Assembly (NCBI RefSeq): GCF_038967635.1
Contig: NZ_CP152413.1
Location: forward strand, 8,684,001 to 8,748,000
Length of the DNA: 64,000 bases
Direction: 5' to 3'
Source: Bradyrhizobium sp. B124
GTDB lineage: Bacteria > Pseudomonadota > Alphaproteobacteria > Rhizobiales > Xanthobacteraceae
Made by a program: the position numbers and the translations under genes. Positions within the stretch are counted from its first letter, which is position 1. Every line of letters starts with the position of its first letter. Shown piece after piece: positions 25,924-33,801 of the stretch. The notes beneath the pieces were generated by a model. That model was not told the origin of the DNA. It ran no database searches and was given only the letters and a program-made list of their open reading frames with translations.

Positions 25924-26675
25924 TTGTTGAGGCGGGGGCCGCCGAGACCGTGGGCAGTAGAATTGATCCTCGGCCGGTATTGATTGTGACTGGATTGGTG
26001 CAGGAGGCCCGCATCGCAGCCGGTCCCGGCATGATCGTGATCTGCAGCTCGAGCGATCCGCAGCAGCTGCGTGAATTGCTGGCGACGCTGGATCCGACGA
26101 GCTTCCGCGGCGTGATTTCGTTCGGCGTGGCCGGCGGGCTCGATCCGTCGCTCAAGTCGGGCGACGTCGTGGTCGCGACCGAAGTGATGTCCGGCGATAC
26201 CCGTTTCCTGGCCGCATCCGCCCTGAACGAAGAGATGATCGCCAGCGCCGCGCTGAAGCGCCGCCGGATCGTCCGCGGCGGGCTTGCCGGCGTCGAGCAG
26301 GTGATCGCGGCGAAGGCCTGCAAGGCCGCCCTGCGCTCGATGACGGGCGCAGCCGCAGTCGACATGGAAAGCCATATCGCGGCAGCCTATGCCGCCAAGG
26401 CGGGCGTTCCATTCGCCGCGCTGCGCGTGATCAGCGATCCCGCGCACCGGGCGCTGCCCGAGCTTGCGAAATCCGCGGTGAAGCCGAACGGCGACATCGA
26501 CCTGCGCAAGGTGCTGCGCGGCATCGTGCGCAATCCGCGGACGCTGCGGGCACTGGTGTCGACCGGTATCGATTTCAATCGCGCGCTGCGCTCGCTGCGC
26601 AGCTGCCGCGGCTTCCTGCTCGGCAGCGACGTGCTGATGCCGGTGGACGATGTCTTGGTGGCGAAGGCGGCCTGA
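25920..26675 (+). CDS. hpnG: HpnG, adenosylhopane nucleosidase/phosphorylase
   Basis: 251 aa, purine-nucleosidase fold (GVISFGVAGGLDPSLKSGDVVVAT, AVDMESHIAAAYAAKAGVPFAALRVISD). HpnG releases adenine from adenosylhopane, the product of HpnH, on the way to ribosylhopane and bacteriohopanetetrol. The GTG at 25920 overlaps the shc stop. It is the last gene of this operon here because a terminator and a TetR-type regulator follow, whereas hpnH lies 4.5 kb away on the other strand. Confidence 0.92.
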   Translation: MIVEAGAAETVGSRIDPRPVLIVTGLVQEARIAAGPGMIVICSSSDPQQLRELLATLDPTSFRGVISFGVAGGLDPSLKSGDVVVATEVMSGDTRFLAASALNEEMIASAALKRRRIVRGGLAGVEQVIAAKACKAALRSMTGAAAVDMESHIAAAYAAKAGVPFAALRVISDPAHRALPELAKSAVKPNGDIDLRKVLRGIVRNPRTLRALVSTGIDFNRALRSLRSCRGFLLGSDVLMPVDDVLVAKAA

Positions 26676-26745
26676 TCCAGCTGTCCCGGGCCAGGACAGC
26701 GTTGCTCGCCGCACCGAGCTCAAAACAATCAACCTCAAAAATAGA

Positions 26746-26780
26746 GGCCCGATCGCATCGCGATCGGGCCTTTTGCTTTG
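26746..26780 (+). terminator. Rho-independent terminator of the hpnC-hpnG operon
   Basis: GGCCCGATCG (26746-26755) and CGATCGGGCC (26761-26770) form a perfect 10-bp stem with a 5-nt loop, followed by TTTTGCTTTG. It lies 71 bp after the hpnG stop. Apart from this and the promoter below, the 388-bp gap holds nothing recognisable. Confidence 0.88.
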
Positions 26781-26998
26781 GTGCCTGATGGTTTGGTTCG
26801 ATGTCACGCCGGTCCGGGTTCCGGGCGTTCAGCGGGCGATTTGCCGGGCGTGCATTTGCCGGCTTGCGGGCGGGTGACCCTCGAGGCCTGTTCCTGCCTG
26901 CGCGTGGCACGGCAAGTCTCCGATGATCCTGCAAGCCCAGCCACGGCGTCCGCGGGCGGTGTGCGCCGTCCTGCGACCTCGGATCGCCCCGTGGATGC

Positions 26999-27027
26999 TT
27001 GACAGATACCGGCATTCGACCGAATAT
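26999..27027 (+). promoter_or_regulatory. Sigma-70 type promoter candidate of the tetR-aidB operon
   Basis: A perfect TTGACA (26999-27004) lies 17 bp before GAATAT (27022-27027). The -10 match is only moderate. The predicted start overlaps the adjacent operator palindromes, as expected for an autoregulated TetR gene. Confidence 0.45.
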
Positions 27028-27053
27028 GAATTATGATCCTGAATTCATGAATT
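27026..27053. promoter_or_regulatory. TetR-type operator candidate
   Basis: ATGAATT (27026-27032) and AATTCAT (27042-27048) form an inverted repeat with a 9-nt spacer, and AATTCATGAATT (27042-27053) is itself a perfect 12-bp palindrome. So three half-sites of one word alternate in direction directly before the regulator's ATG at 27064. Overlap with the candidate promoter fits repression. Confidence 0.55.
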
Positions 27054-27063
27054 AAGGTTCACT

Positions 27064-27708
27064 ATGGCAATCGCAGCAGTTCGCCTCAACCAACTGGTCG
27101 AGACCAAGGCCCGCATTCTGGATGCCGCGAGGGACGCCGTGGCGCTGAGTGGGTGGAAGGATGCCCAGATCGCCCTGATCGCCTCACGGGCCGGCGTGGC
27201 CACGGGCAGCGTGTATCGCTACTTCGACTCGAAGGCGGACCTGTACGCGCAGGTGCTCGCCCTGGTTTCCGAGCGCGAGGTGGCCGTTGTCGCCGCAATC
27301 GCCGAGGCGGAGGGATCCGCGTCCCAGTGTCTGGTGGACGCGATCTACACCTTCTCGGTCCGGGCGATGCGCGGCCGCCGTCTGGCCTATGCGTTGATCG
27401 CCGAACCCTGTGAACCCGAGATCGACGCGGCGCGCCTGAAATACCGGGCGGCCCTGGCCGACCAGATCGCAAGGCTGGTCCGGCGCGGCATCGCCAACGG
27501 CGAGTTCGTCGATATCGATGCGAATGTCGCGGCCTCCTGCGTGGCCGGCGCTTTCATGGAGGCGCTGGTTGGTCCGCTGGCGCCCGAAGCAGCCCCGGAC
27601 TCCGACGCGGCAAAGGCGATCGCTCAGACGATCGCGGGGCTTTCCGCGCGCATGCTGTTTCGCCATCCCGCGCCTGAATTGACCCCTGTATCGAGAGTTT
27701 CCGCATGA
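27064..27708 (+). CDS. TetR/AcrR family transcriptional regulator
   Basis: 214 aa. Residues 12-60 form the TetR helix-turn-helix (ILDAARDAVALSGWKDAQIALIASRAGVATGSVYRYF, split here by the turn AGVATG). The C-terminal ligand domain is typical in length. It overlaps the following aidB-like gene by 4 bp (ATGA) and has palindromic sites just upstream, so it most likely represses its own four-gene operon. The inducer is unknown. The operon interrupts the usual adjacency of hpnG and hpnH. Confidence 0.85.
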   Translation: MAIAAVRLNQLVETKARILDAARDAVALSGWKDAQIALIASRAGVATGSVYRYFDSKADLYAQVLALVSEREVAVVAAIAEAEGSASQCLVDAIYTFSVRAMRGRRLAYALIAEPCEPEIDAARLKYRAALADQIARLVRRGIANGEFVDIDANVAASCVAGAFMEALVGPLAPEAAPDSDAAKAIAQTIAGLSARMLFRHPAPELTPVSRVSA

Positions 27709-29393
27709 ATGCGCGCGTCCAGCCGGTTGCCGTCGCGGAAGCAAAAGCCAGTGCGTTCGCGACCCATGAAGTCCGCAATCAGGCGCGGCCAGCCGCAGAC
27801 TTCAACTCGTTCGATGACGACCGCGCGTTGAGCGATCTGATCGCAAAGACCGCGCCGTGGGCAAGAGACAGGCTTTCCGCGCTCGGGGCCCATGCCGGCA
27901 GCGAAGCTGTGCAGGAGGCCGCGCGGCTTGCCAACGAGCACGAGCCGAAGCTCTTGACCCATGACCGGTATGGCAACCGCAATGATTGGGTCGAGTTTCA
28001 TCCGGCATGGCATCAATTGATGGCGCTGGCGTTCCAGAGCGAGGTCCATAGCCTCGCCTGGTCGACGCGCGAGCCACAAGGCCATCTGGCGCGCGCGGCG
28101 CTGAGCTATCTCTGGAATCAGATCGAGAACGGCGTCGGTTGTCCAACCGGGATGGCGTACGCCGCAATCGCCGGGTTTTCCGGCAAGCCGCAATTCAGCC
28201 TGTGGCGGGAACGAACGCTGGCGGCGGACTACGATCCACGCCGGCTTCCGATCGAGGTCAAGCGTGCGGCGGTGATCGGCTATGCGATGACCGAGAAGCA
28301 GGGTGGCTCCGATCTGCGTGAGACCCAGACCACCGCGCGCTTCGTCGAGCGCGGCGCGCATGGCGAGATCTATGCGATCACCGGCCACAAATGGTTCTTC
28401 TCGGTGCCGGTCGCGGATGGATTCTACACGCTGGCGCGCACCCAATCCGGCGTCAGTTGCCTGTTCGTGCCGCGCCTGTTGCCGGATGGCAGCGCCAACC
28501 GCATCCACATTCAGCGCCTGAAGGACAAGTGCGGCAACCGTTCGAACGCGTCGAGCGAGATCGAGTATCACGATACGTGGTCGATCCTGGTTGGTGAGGA
28601 AGGCCGCGGCGTCGCGGAGATCCTTTCGCATGCTCATTTGACCCGGCTGGATTTCGCGGTCGGCTCTGCCGGGCTGATGCGGCAGGCGTTGAGCCTGGCA
28701 CTGAACCACGCGCAAACGCGAACCGCGTTCGGCAAGCCGATGGCCGAGCTCCCGATGCAGCGCAACGTGCTTGCCGATCTCGCACTCGAGAGCGAGGCGG
28801 CGATGCTGGGCGCATTTCGCGTCGCGCGTGCGACCGACGGCCTGCAGACGAGCGACCATGAACGGCTGCTGGCGCGGGTCGCCACTCCCGTGGTGAAGTT
28901 CTGGAATTGCCAGCGTGCGCCGGCTTTCACCTATGAGTGCCTGCAGGTGCATGGCGGCAACGGCTTCATTATGGAGAATGCGATGGCGCGGCTCTACCGC
29001 GAGGCGCCGCTGAACTCGATCTGGGAAGGCACCTCCAACATGATGTGCATGGACGTGCTGCGCGCCATGCAACGGGATGCAAATTGCCGGGACGCGTTCG
29101 TCGACGAACTGCGTGCGAGCAGGGGCCTCAATGCGGTCTATGACCGGTACACGGACGATCTCGCGGATCGCTTGCTGGCACGATATCCGGACGACGGGCA
29201 TGCACGGGCGCTCGTCACCCGCATGGCGCATGCGTTGCAGGCGGCCGAGATGTTGCGGCATGGCGATGCCACCGCGGCCGATCTCTTCGTGCAATCCAGA
29301 TTTGGCGCCGACGGGATGCATGTGTTCGGCGCGCTTCCGTCGTCGGAAGGCCTCGGCAAGGTCGTCGAACGCGCCTCCGTCATCCGTCGATAA
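27705..29393 (+). CDS. AidB-type acyl-CoA dehydrogenase family flavoprotein
   Basis: 562 aa (E. coli AidB is 541). AidB-like features are the N-terminal HPAWHQLMALAF segment, GYAMTEKQGGSDLR near residue 195, GHKWFFSVPVADGF near 227, RLKDKCGNRSNASSEIEY near 268 and the C-terminal QVHGGNGFIMENAMARLYRE. AidB proteins bind FAD and DNA and respond to alkylation damage in E. coli; the enzymatic substrate remains uncertain. Here the gene is coupled to a TetR regulator, not to the Ada response. Whether it acts on DNA damage or as an ordinary acyl-CoA dehydrogenase cannot be decided from the sequence. Confidence 0.8.
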   Translation: MNARVQPVAVAEAKASAFATHEVRNQARPAADFNSFDDDRALSDLIAKTAPWARDRLSALGAHAGSEAVQEAARLANEHEPKLLTHDRYGNRNDWVEFHPAWHQLMALAFQSEVHSLAWSTREPQGHLARAALSYLWNQIENGVGCPTGMAYAAIAGFSGKPQFSLWRERTLAADYDPRRLPIEVKRAAVIGYAMTEKQGGSDLRETQTTARFVERGAHGEIYAITGHKWFFSVPVADGFYTLARTQSGVSCLFVPRLLPDGSANRIHIQRLKDKCGNRSNASSEIEYHDTWSILVGEEGRGVAEILSHAHLTRLDFAVGSAGLMRQALSLALNHAQTRTAFGKPMAELPMQRNVLADLALESEAAMLGAFRVARATDGLQTSDHERLLARVATPVVKFWNCQRAPAFTYECLQVHGGNGFIMENAMARLYREAPLNSIWEGTSNMMCMDVLRAMQRDANCRDAFVDELRASRGLNAVYDRYTDDLADRLLARYPDDGHARALVTRMAHALQAAEMLRHGDATAADLFVQSRFGADGMHVFGALPSSEGLGKVVERASVIRR

Positions 29394-29406
29394 GGGTTCC
29401 AGTCAT

Positions 29407-30249
29407 ATGGGTCAGACCGAAGTTTGTGCCGTCAACGACGTCAGGGCGATCGTCGGAGATGAGGAGTGGGCGATGCGGGTCGATCTCGCGGCGTGCTACC
29501 GCCTGGTCGCGCTCTATGGAATGACCGACCTGATCTACAACCACATCAGCGCGCAGGTCCCGGGGTATGACGATCGGTATCTGATCAATCCGTACGGCAT
29601 GCTCTATGAGGAGATCACGGCGTCGAGCCTCGTCAAGATCGACATTGAGGGCCGGACCTTGCTGCAGCCCGACCACGGCTACAACGTCAACGTGGCCGGC
29701 TTCTATCTGCATGCCCCGATCCATCGCGCACGGCCCGACGTGAAATGCGTTCTGCATACCCACACCCGGGCCGGCACCGCGGTCAGCACGCTTGCCGAAG
29801 GGCTGCTGCCGCTGTCGCAGACGGCAATGCGGTTTCACGGGCGGATCGGCTATCACGACTTCGAGGGACCGGCGATCGATCGCGACGAATGCGACCGGGT
29901 CGTCGCCGATCTCGGCCGCAACAACGTGCTGGTGTTGCGCAATCATGGCCTTCTGGTCTGCGGCAACACCATTCCGCAGGCGTTCAATGCGATCTACTGG
30001 CTGGAGCAGGCTTGCCGGATCCAGGTCGATGCGCTCGGCTGCGGCCGGCCGCTGCATGCGCCGAGCGAACTGGCGATCGGCAACACGGTGACCTGCTTTG
30101 CCGGCACCGAGATCACGCTGGACAATGAGCGCGACACCAATCCGGTGCTGAATGAAGCGGCGCAAAATCTGCAAGCCGGCTACGGGCTGCTGGAATGGCC
30201 GGCGCTGCGGCGCAGGCTCGACCGCATCGACAGGAGCTATGCGCAATGA
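29407..30249 (+). CDS. Class II aldolase/adducin family protein
   Basis: 280 aa. Class II aldolase hallmarks are LYGMTDLIYNHISAQVPG near residue 40, the Zn-binding HTHTRAG motif near 118 and NHGLLVCGN near 180. The family cleaves or isomerises phosphorylated or free 2-keto sugars and related acids with a divalent metal. It lies 13 bp after the aidB-like gene and overlaps the next gene by 4 bp. The ATG at 29407 is preferred because upstream in-frame sequence duplicates the aidB reading. Substrate unknown. Confidence 0.82.
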   Translation: MGQTEVCAVNDVRAIVGDEEWAMRVDLAACYRLVALYGMTDLIYNHISAQVPGYDDRYLINPYGMLYEEITASSLVKIDIEGRTLLQPDHGYNVNVAGFYLHAPIHRARPDVKCVLHTHTRAGTAVSTLAEGLLPLSQTAMRFHGRIGYHDFEGPAIDRDECDRVVADLGRNNVLVLRNHGLLVCGNTIPQAFNAIYWLEQACRIQVDALGCGRPLHAPSELAIGNTVTCFAGTEITLDNERDTNPVLNEAAQNLQAGYGLLEWPALRRRLDRIDRSYAQ

Positions 30250-31142
30250 GCGCGTCGCGGGCGTTACGGATCGGCTTCATCGGCGCCGGCCGCGTGGCGC
30301 AGACGCTCGCGCCGGCGTTCGCCCGCGCGGGTCTGAACGTCGCAGCCTTCTACAACCGCGGTCCCGATGCCGCGCAGCGTCTCGGATCCCGCATCCCGTC
30401 GGCACGGCCGATGATCGACGCGCAGCAGGTCGTTGACTTCTGCGACATGGTTTTCCTCACCGTGAGCGACGACGCGATTCTGCAGGTCTGCAGCGATCTG
30501 CACTGGGAGCCGCGTCACCGCGTGGTCCATTGCAGCGGTGCGACCGAACTGGCCGCGCTCGACCATGCGCGGTCGGCGGGCGCCGCAACCGGCGGATTTC
30601 ACCCGATGCAGATGTTTGCAAATCCTGACGTCGCGCTCGAGGGGCTGCGCGGATGCACTGTCGGCATCGAAGCTGAAGGCGACTTCCGGCGCGACCTCGA
30701 GCGGCTCGCCACCAGCATCGGCTGCGAGCCGCTGGCGCTGCCGGCCGGTGTGCGGGCGATCTATCATGCCTCGGCCTACTATGTCGGCCCGTTCCTGATC
30801 TCGCTGCTCAAGGAAGGCGTCGAGCTCTGGAAGAGCTTTGGCGCCAGCGAGGCCGACGCGCTGCGCGCCATGATGCCGCTGCTGCGGGGCACCGTCGCGG
30901 CCGTTCTCGACGGTGGCCTCGCCAACGGCATGGGTGGCTGCGTGGCGCGCGGCGACGTCGGAACGATCGTCAAGCACCTGCGGGCCCTGGACGAGCGCTT
31001 TCCCGCCTCGGGCGCGTTGTATCGCGAACTGGCGCTGCGCAATGTCCCGCTCGGGATCGAGCGTGGCACACTCAGCGCTCCGCGCGCAGCCGAGATCGAA
31101 CGGCTGCTGTTGCGAGCCCGGCGAGAGCAGGCGGCATCCTGA
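30246..31142 (+). CDS. DUF2520/Rossmann-like NAD(P)-binding oxidoreductase
   Basis: 298 aa. The N-terminal Rossmann motif is IGFIGAGRVAQTLAPAFARAG (residues 8-28), followed by SCD-like VDFCDMVFLTVSDDAI, the strand HCSGATELAALDHAR and GGFHPMQMF. The C-terminal all-helical DUF2520 part includes YHASAYYVGPFLISLLKEGVELW. It resembles ketopantoate-reductase-like and 6-phosphogluconate-dehydrogenase-like folds. It is the last gene of the tetR operon and is followed by a bidirectional terminator. The reaction is not known. Confidence 0.78.
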   Translation: MSASRALRIGFIGAGRVAQTLAPAFARAGLNVAAFYNRGPDAAQRLGSRIPSARPMIDAQQVVDFCDMVFLTVSDDAILQVCSDLHWEPRHRVVHCSGATELAALDHARSAGAATGGFHPMQMFANPDVALEGLRGCTVGIEAEGDFRRDLERLATSIGCEPLALPAGVRAIYHASAYYVGPFLISLLKEGVELWKSFGASEADALRAMMPLLRGTVAAVLDGGLANGMGGCVARGDVGTIVKHLRALDERFPASGALYRELALRNVPLGIERGTLSAPRAAEIERLLLRARREQAAS

Positions 31143-31152
31143 TCCAGGAAAA

Positions 31153-31190
31153 AAGGGCCCCGGTTCGCTGAACCGAGGCCCTTGTTCGTT
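31153..31190. terminator. Bidirectional terminator between DUF2520 and hpnH
   Basis: AAGGGCC...GGTTC pairs with GAACC...GGCCCTT around a GCT loop (31153-31183), with A residues on the left and TTGTTCGTT on the right. It separates two converging genes and can serve both strands. Confidence 0.8.
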
Positions 31191-31213
31191 CTGCAGTCCG
31201 CTCACATGGACCT

Positions 31214-32374
31214 TTACGCGGCGCTGGAAGCCTTCTGCTGCTGCTTCGCGGCGGCAGCCGCAGCCTCGTCGCGGCGGATATCCGAGAGCTTCTTCTCGAC
31301 CTGCTCGGCGAAGATGTACTGTGCCGGACGCTGCTTCGACATGTCGATCTCCGGCGCCATCGGGCCAGTGGTCTTGATGCCGCGCAGCGCGACCCACATC
31401 GCCTTCAGCGGATTGTTGATCGCAGCGGTCGCCGCGGTGGGCTCGTAACCGCAATGGGCCATACAGTCGGCGCACTTCTCGTACTTGCCGGTGCCGTAGG
31501 TCTCCCAATCGGTGGTGTCCATCAGCTCCTTGAAGGTCTTGGCGTAGCCTTCACCGAGCAGATAGCAGGGCTTCTGCCAGCCGAAGATGTTGCGCGCCGG
31601 CATGCCCCAGGGCGTGCACTCGTATTCCTGGTTGCCGGCCAGGAAGTCGAGGAACAGGCCGGAATGCATGAAATTCCATTTCTTGCCCTTGCCGAGCGCA
31701 AAGACGTCGCGGAACAGCTTCTTGGTCTTGGTGCGGTTGAGGAAGTGCTCCTGGTCCGGCGCACGCTCATAGGCGTAACCCGGCGACATCGAGACGCCGA
31801 CGCCGAGCTCGGTGGTGAAGTCGAGGAATTTGGCGATCTCCTCGGCCGGATGGCCGTCGAAGATCGTGGCGTTGACGTTGACCGTGAAGCCGCGCGCCTT
31901 CGCCGCCTTGATCGCGGAGACGGCGCGATCGAACACGCCCTTCTGCGACACCGCCTTGTCGTGATGGTCCTTCAGGCCGTCGAGATGCACCGAGAAGAAC
32001 AAATAGGGCGACGGCTCGAACAGATCGAGCTTCTTCTCGAGCAACAGCGCATTGGTACACAGCGAGACGAACTTCTTGCGCGCCACGAGGCCGCGCACGA
32101 TCTCGCCGATCTCCTTGTGGATCAGCGGCTCGCCGCCCGGGATCGCCACCATCGGTGCGCCGCATTCATCGGCCGCGTCCCAGCATTCCTGTGCGGTCAT
32201 GCGGCGATTGAGGATCGCATCGGGATAATCGATCTTGCCGCAGCCAACGCAGGCAAGGTTGCAACGGAACAGGGGTTCCAGCATCAGCACGAGCGGATAG
32301 CGTTTGCGGCCAAGCAGCTTCTGCTTGATCAGATAACCGCCGATACGCATTTCCTTGAAGAACGGTATAGCCAT
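31214..32374 (-). CDS. hpnH: HpnH, radical SAM adenosylhopane synthase
   Basis: 386 aa. The radical SAM cluster motif is Cys38, Cys42, Cys45 (RCNLACVGC), close to the N-terminus as in HpnH; GGEPLIH and SVHLDGLKDHHD follow. A second Cys group (CADCMAHCGYEP) near residue 320 belongs to the C-terminal DUF3463-type region. HpnH adds the 5'-deoxyadenosyl radical to diploptene. The start MAIPFFKEMRIGGYL at 32374 is chosen as it matches known HpnH N-termini. The C-terminus is an Ala/Gln-rich tail. It is cotranscribed with ispH, 45 bp upstream. Confidence 0.95.
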   Translation of the reverse strand: MAIPFFKEMRIGGYLIKQKLLGRKRYPLVLMLEPLFRCNLACVGCGKIDYPDAILNRRMTAQECWDAADECGAPMVAIPGGEPLIHKEIGEIVRGLVARKKFVSLCTNALLLEKKLDLFEPSPYLFFSVHLDGLKDHHDKAVSQKGVFDRAVSAIKAAKARGFTVNVNATIFDGHPAEEIAKFLDFTTELGVGVSMSPGYAYERAPDQEHFLNRTKTKKLFRDVFALGKGKKWNFMHSGLFLDFLAGNQEYECTPWGMPARNIFGWQKPCYLLGEGYAKTFKELMDTTDWETYGTGKYEKCADCMAHCGYEPTAATAAINNPLKAMWVALRGIKTTGPMAPEIDMSKQRPAQYIFAEQVEKKLSDIRRDEAAAAAAKQQQKASSAA

Positions 32375-32419
32375 TAGAGGATTTTCTTTCTGCACTTATC
32401 AAAGGGAAGTGGGTTCAGA

Positions 32420-33346
32420 TCAGCCCGCAGTCAGTTCGGCCGGCAGCCGGAATTCGATATTCTCTTCGCGGCCCGGAACGACCGAGACCGACACCGGTCC
32501 GATGCGCCGCAGGGCCTCGATGACATCGTCGACCAAAACCTCAGGTGCCGATGCACCCGCCGTAATGCCGACGGCCTTCGCATCCTTCAGCCAATCCGGG
32601 TTGAGCTCGCTCCCATCGGCAATGAGATAACTCGCGACACCAACCTCGGTGCCGATCTCACGAAGCCTGTTCGAGTTGGAACTATTGGCGGCCCCCACCA
32701 CCAAAATGACGTCCACCAGCTTACTCAGGTCCCTTACCGCAGATTGGCGGTTCTGTGTCGCATAGCAGATATCCCTGATGTCCGGGCCTTGAATATCTGT
32801 AAATTTTGCCTGAAGGGCCGCGATGATGTCCCTGGTGTCGTCCACCGACAGGGTGGTCTGGGTGATATAGGCGACCGGGGCGTCGGTCGGCAGCCGCAAT
32901 TCTGCCACATCCTGAACGCTCTGGACCAGCAGGACCGGCCCCGGAACCTGCCCCATGGTTCCCTCGACCTCGGGATGGCCGGCATGCCCGATCAGGATCA
33001 GGGCGCGGCCCCTCGAGATATAGCGCTTACCCTGGTTGTGGACCTTCGTGACGAGCGGGCAGGTGGCATTGAGCACGGGCAGGTCGCGGGCCTCCGCCTC
33101 CTCCTCGACGCTCCTGGCGACGCCATGGGCACTGAAGACGGTCACCGCCTTGGCCGGCACTTCCGACAGGTCCTCGACGAAGATCGCGCCCTTCTTCTTC
33201 AGGCTTTCGACCACGTATTTGTTGTGAACGATCTCGTGGCGGACATAGACCGGCGGGCCATACTTCTGCAGCGCGCGTTCGACGATTTCGATCGCGCGCA
33301 CAACGCCCGCGCAAAAGCCGCGCGGCTGAGCAAGAAACACTTCCAT
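32420..33346 (-). CDS. ispH: 4-hydroxy-3-methylbut-2-enyl diphosphate reductase
   Basis: 308 aa. The three Cys ligands of the iron-sulphur cluster are Cys12 (PRGFCAGV), Cys96 (NATCPLV) and Cys194 ([10 protein letters not shown]). Conserved [22 protein letters not shown] and SSNSNRL substrate-binding stretches are present. IspH makes IPP and DMAPP, the last MEP-pathway step that feeds farnesyl diphosphate into hopanoids. ATG at 33346 starts directly with [12 protein letters not shown]. Its pairing with hpnH links precursor supply with hopanoid side-chain synthesis. Confidence 0.96.
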   Translation of the reverse strand: MEVFLAQPRGFCAGVVRAIEIVERALQKYGPPVYVRHEIVHNKYVVESLKKKGAIFVEDLSEVPAKAVTVFSAHGVARSVEEEAEARDLPVLNATCPLVTKVHNQGKRYISRGRALILIGHAGHPEVEGTMGQVPGPVLLVQSVQDVAELRLPTDAPVAYITQTTLSVDDTRDIIAALQAKFTDIQGPDIRDICYATQNRQSAVRDLSKLVDVILVVGAANSSNSNRLREIGTEVGVASYLIADGSELNPDWLKDAKAVGITAGASAPEVLVDDVIEALRRIGPVSVSVVPGREENIEFRLPAELTAG

Positions 33347-33740
33347 AGGTCGTCCGTTACGCAAATTGCACCAATCTCATTCCATGCCCTGCGGCCATTT
33401 CGGCAACGCACTCCGCCCGGTCGGACGCCGCAACTTCAGTTGCAATGTCCGCACCATCTCAGGTCCTGCACGCGTGATCCGCGCCCTCAAGGGCATGGAA
33501 ATACAGGGATTTGTGGCAAAAAGGTAGCGCTTCGAGCGGATGAGTAGCCGGCCAGGTGGAAGGCTTGAGGTAATATAGTGTGGATTTTGGGTCCTGCGAC
33601 CGTCCGTCTCCCTCACTTGTTCGTCACTTTATCGCCCACTCCTGCGGTCTATACCGGCGACTCGTGGCCGTTCCTGTGGTTTGGAACCTCCTCGCCATCT
33701 CGTCGGGGAAGATAACCAAAACAACATTAGATCGGTCCCG
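33347..33740. other. Divergent region between ispH and hpnN
   Basis: No supported gene. It should contain the ispH-hpnH promoter on the minus strand, but no convincing -35/-10 pair was identified. TAATATAGT near 33571-33579 is a possible -10 for plus-strand transcription without a good -35. Confidence 0.35.
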
Positions 33741-33765
33741 GGAACTCCGCTACAGAGCGGGCGTT
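33741..33765 (+). promoter_or_regulatory. EcfG (general stress sigma) promoter upstream of hpnN
   Basis: GGAAC (33741-33745) - 16 bp - CGTT (33762-33765) is a full match to the alphaproteobacterial EcfG consensus. The predicted start near 33772 leaves about 30 nt before the hpnN GTG. Regulation by EcfG is inferred from the motif. Confidence 0.68.
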
Positions 33766-33801
33766 TTCGGCCATGCTTCCCCGAGCTTAGAAAGAAACGA
33801 A

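Noticed and set aside
33580..33801. N-terminal extension of hpnN to 33580
   Set aside because: The extra residues have no similarity to HpnN N-termini, and the segment contains the EcfG promoter; GTG at 33802 fits the family.
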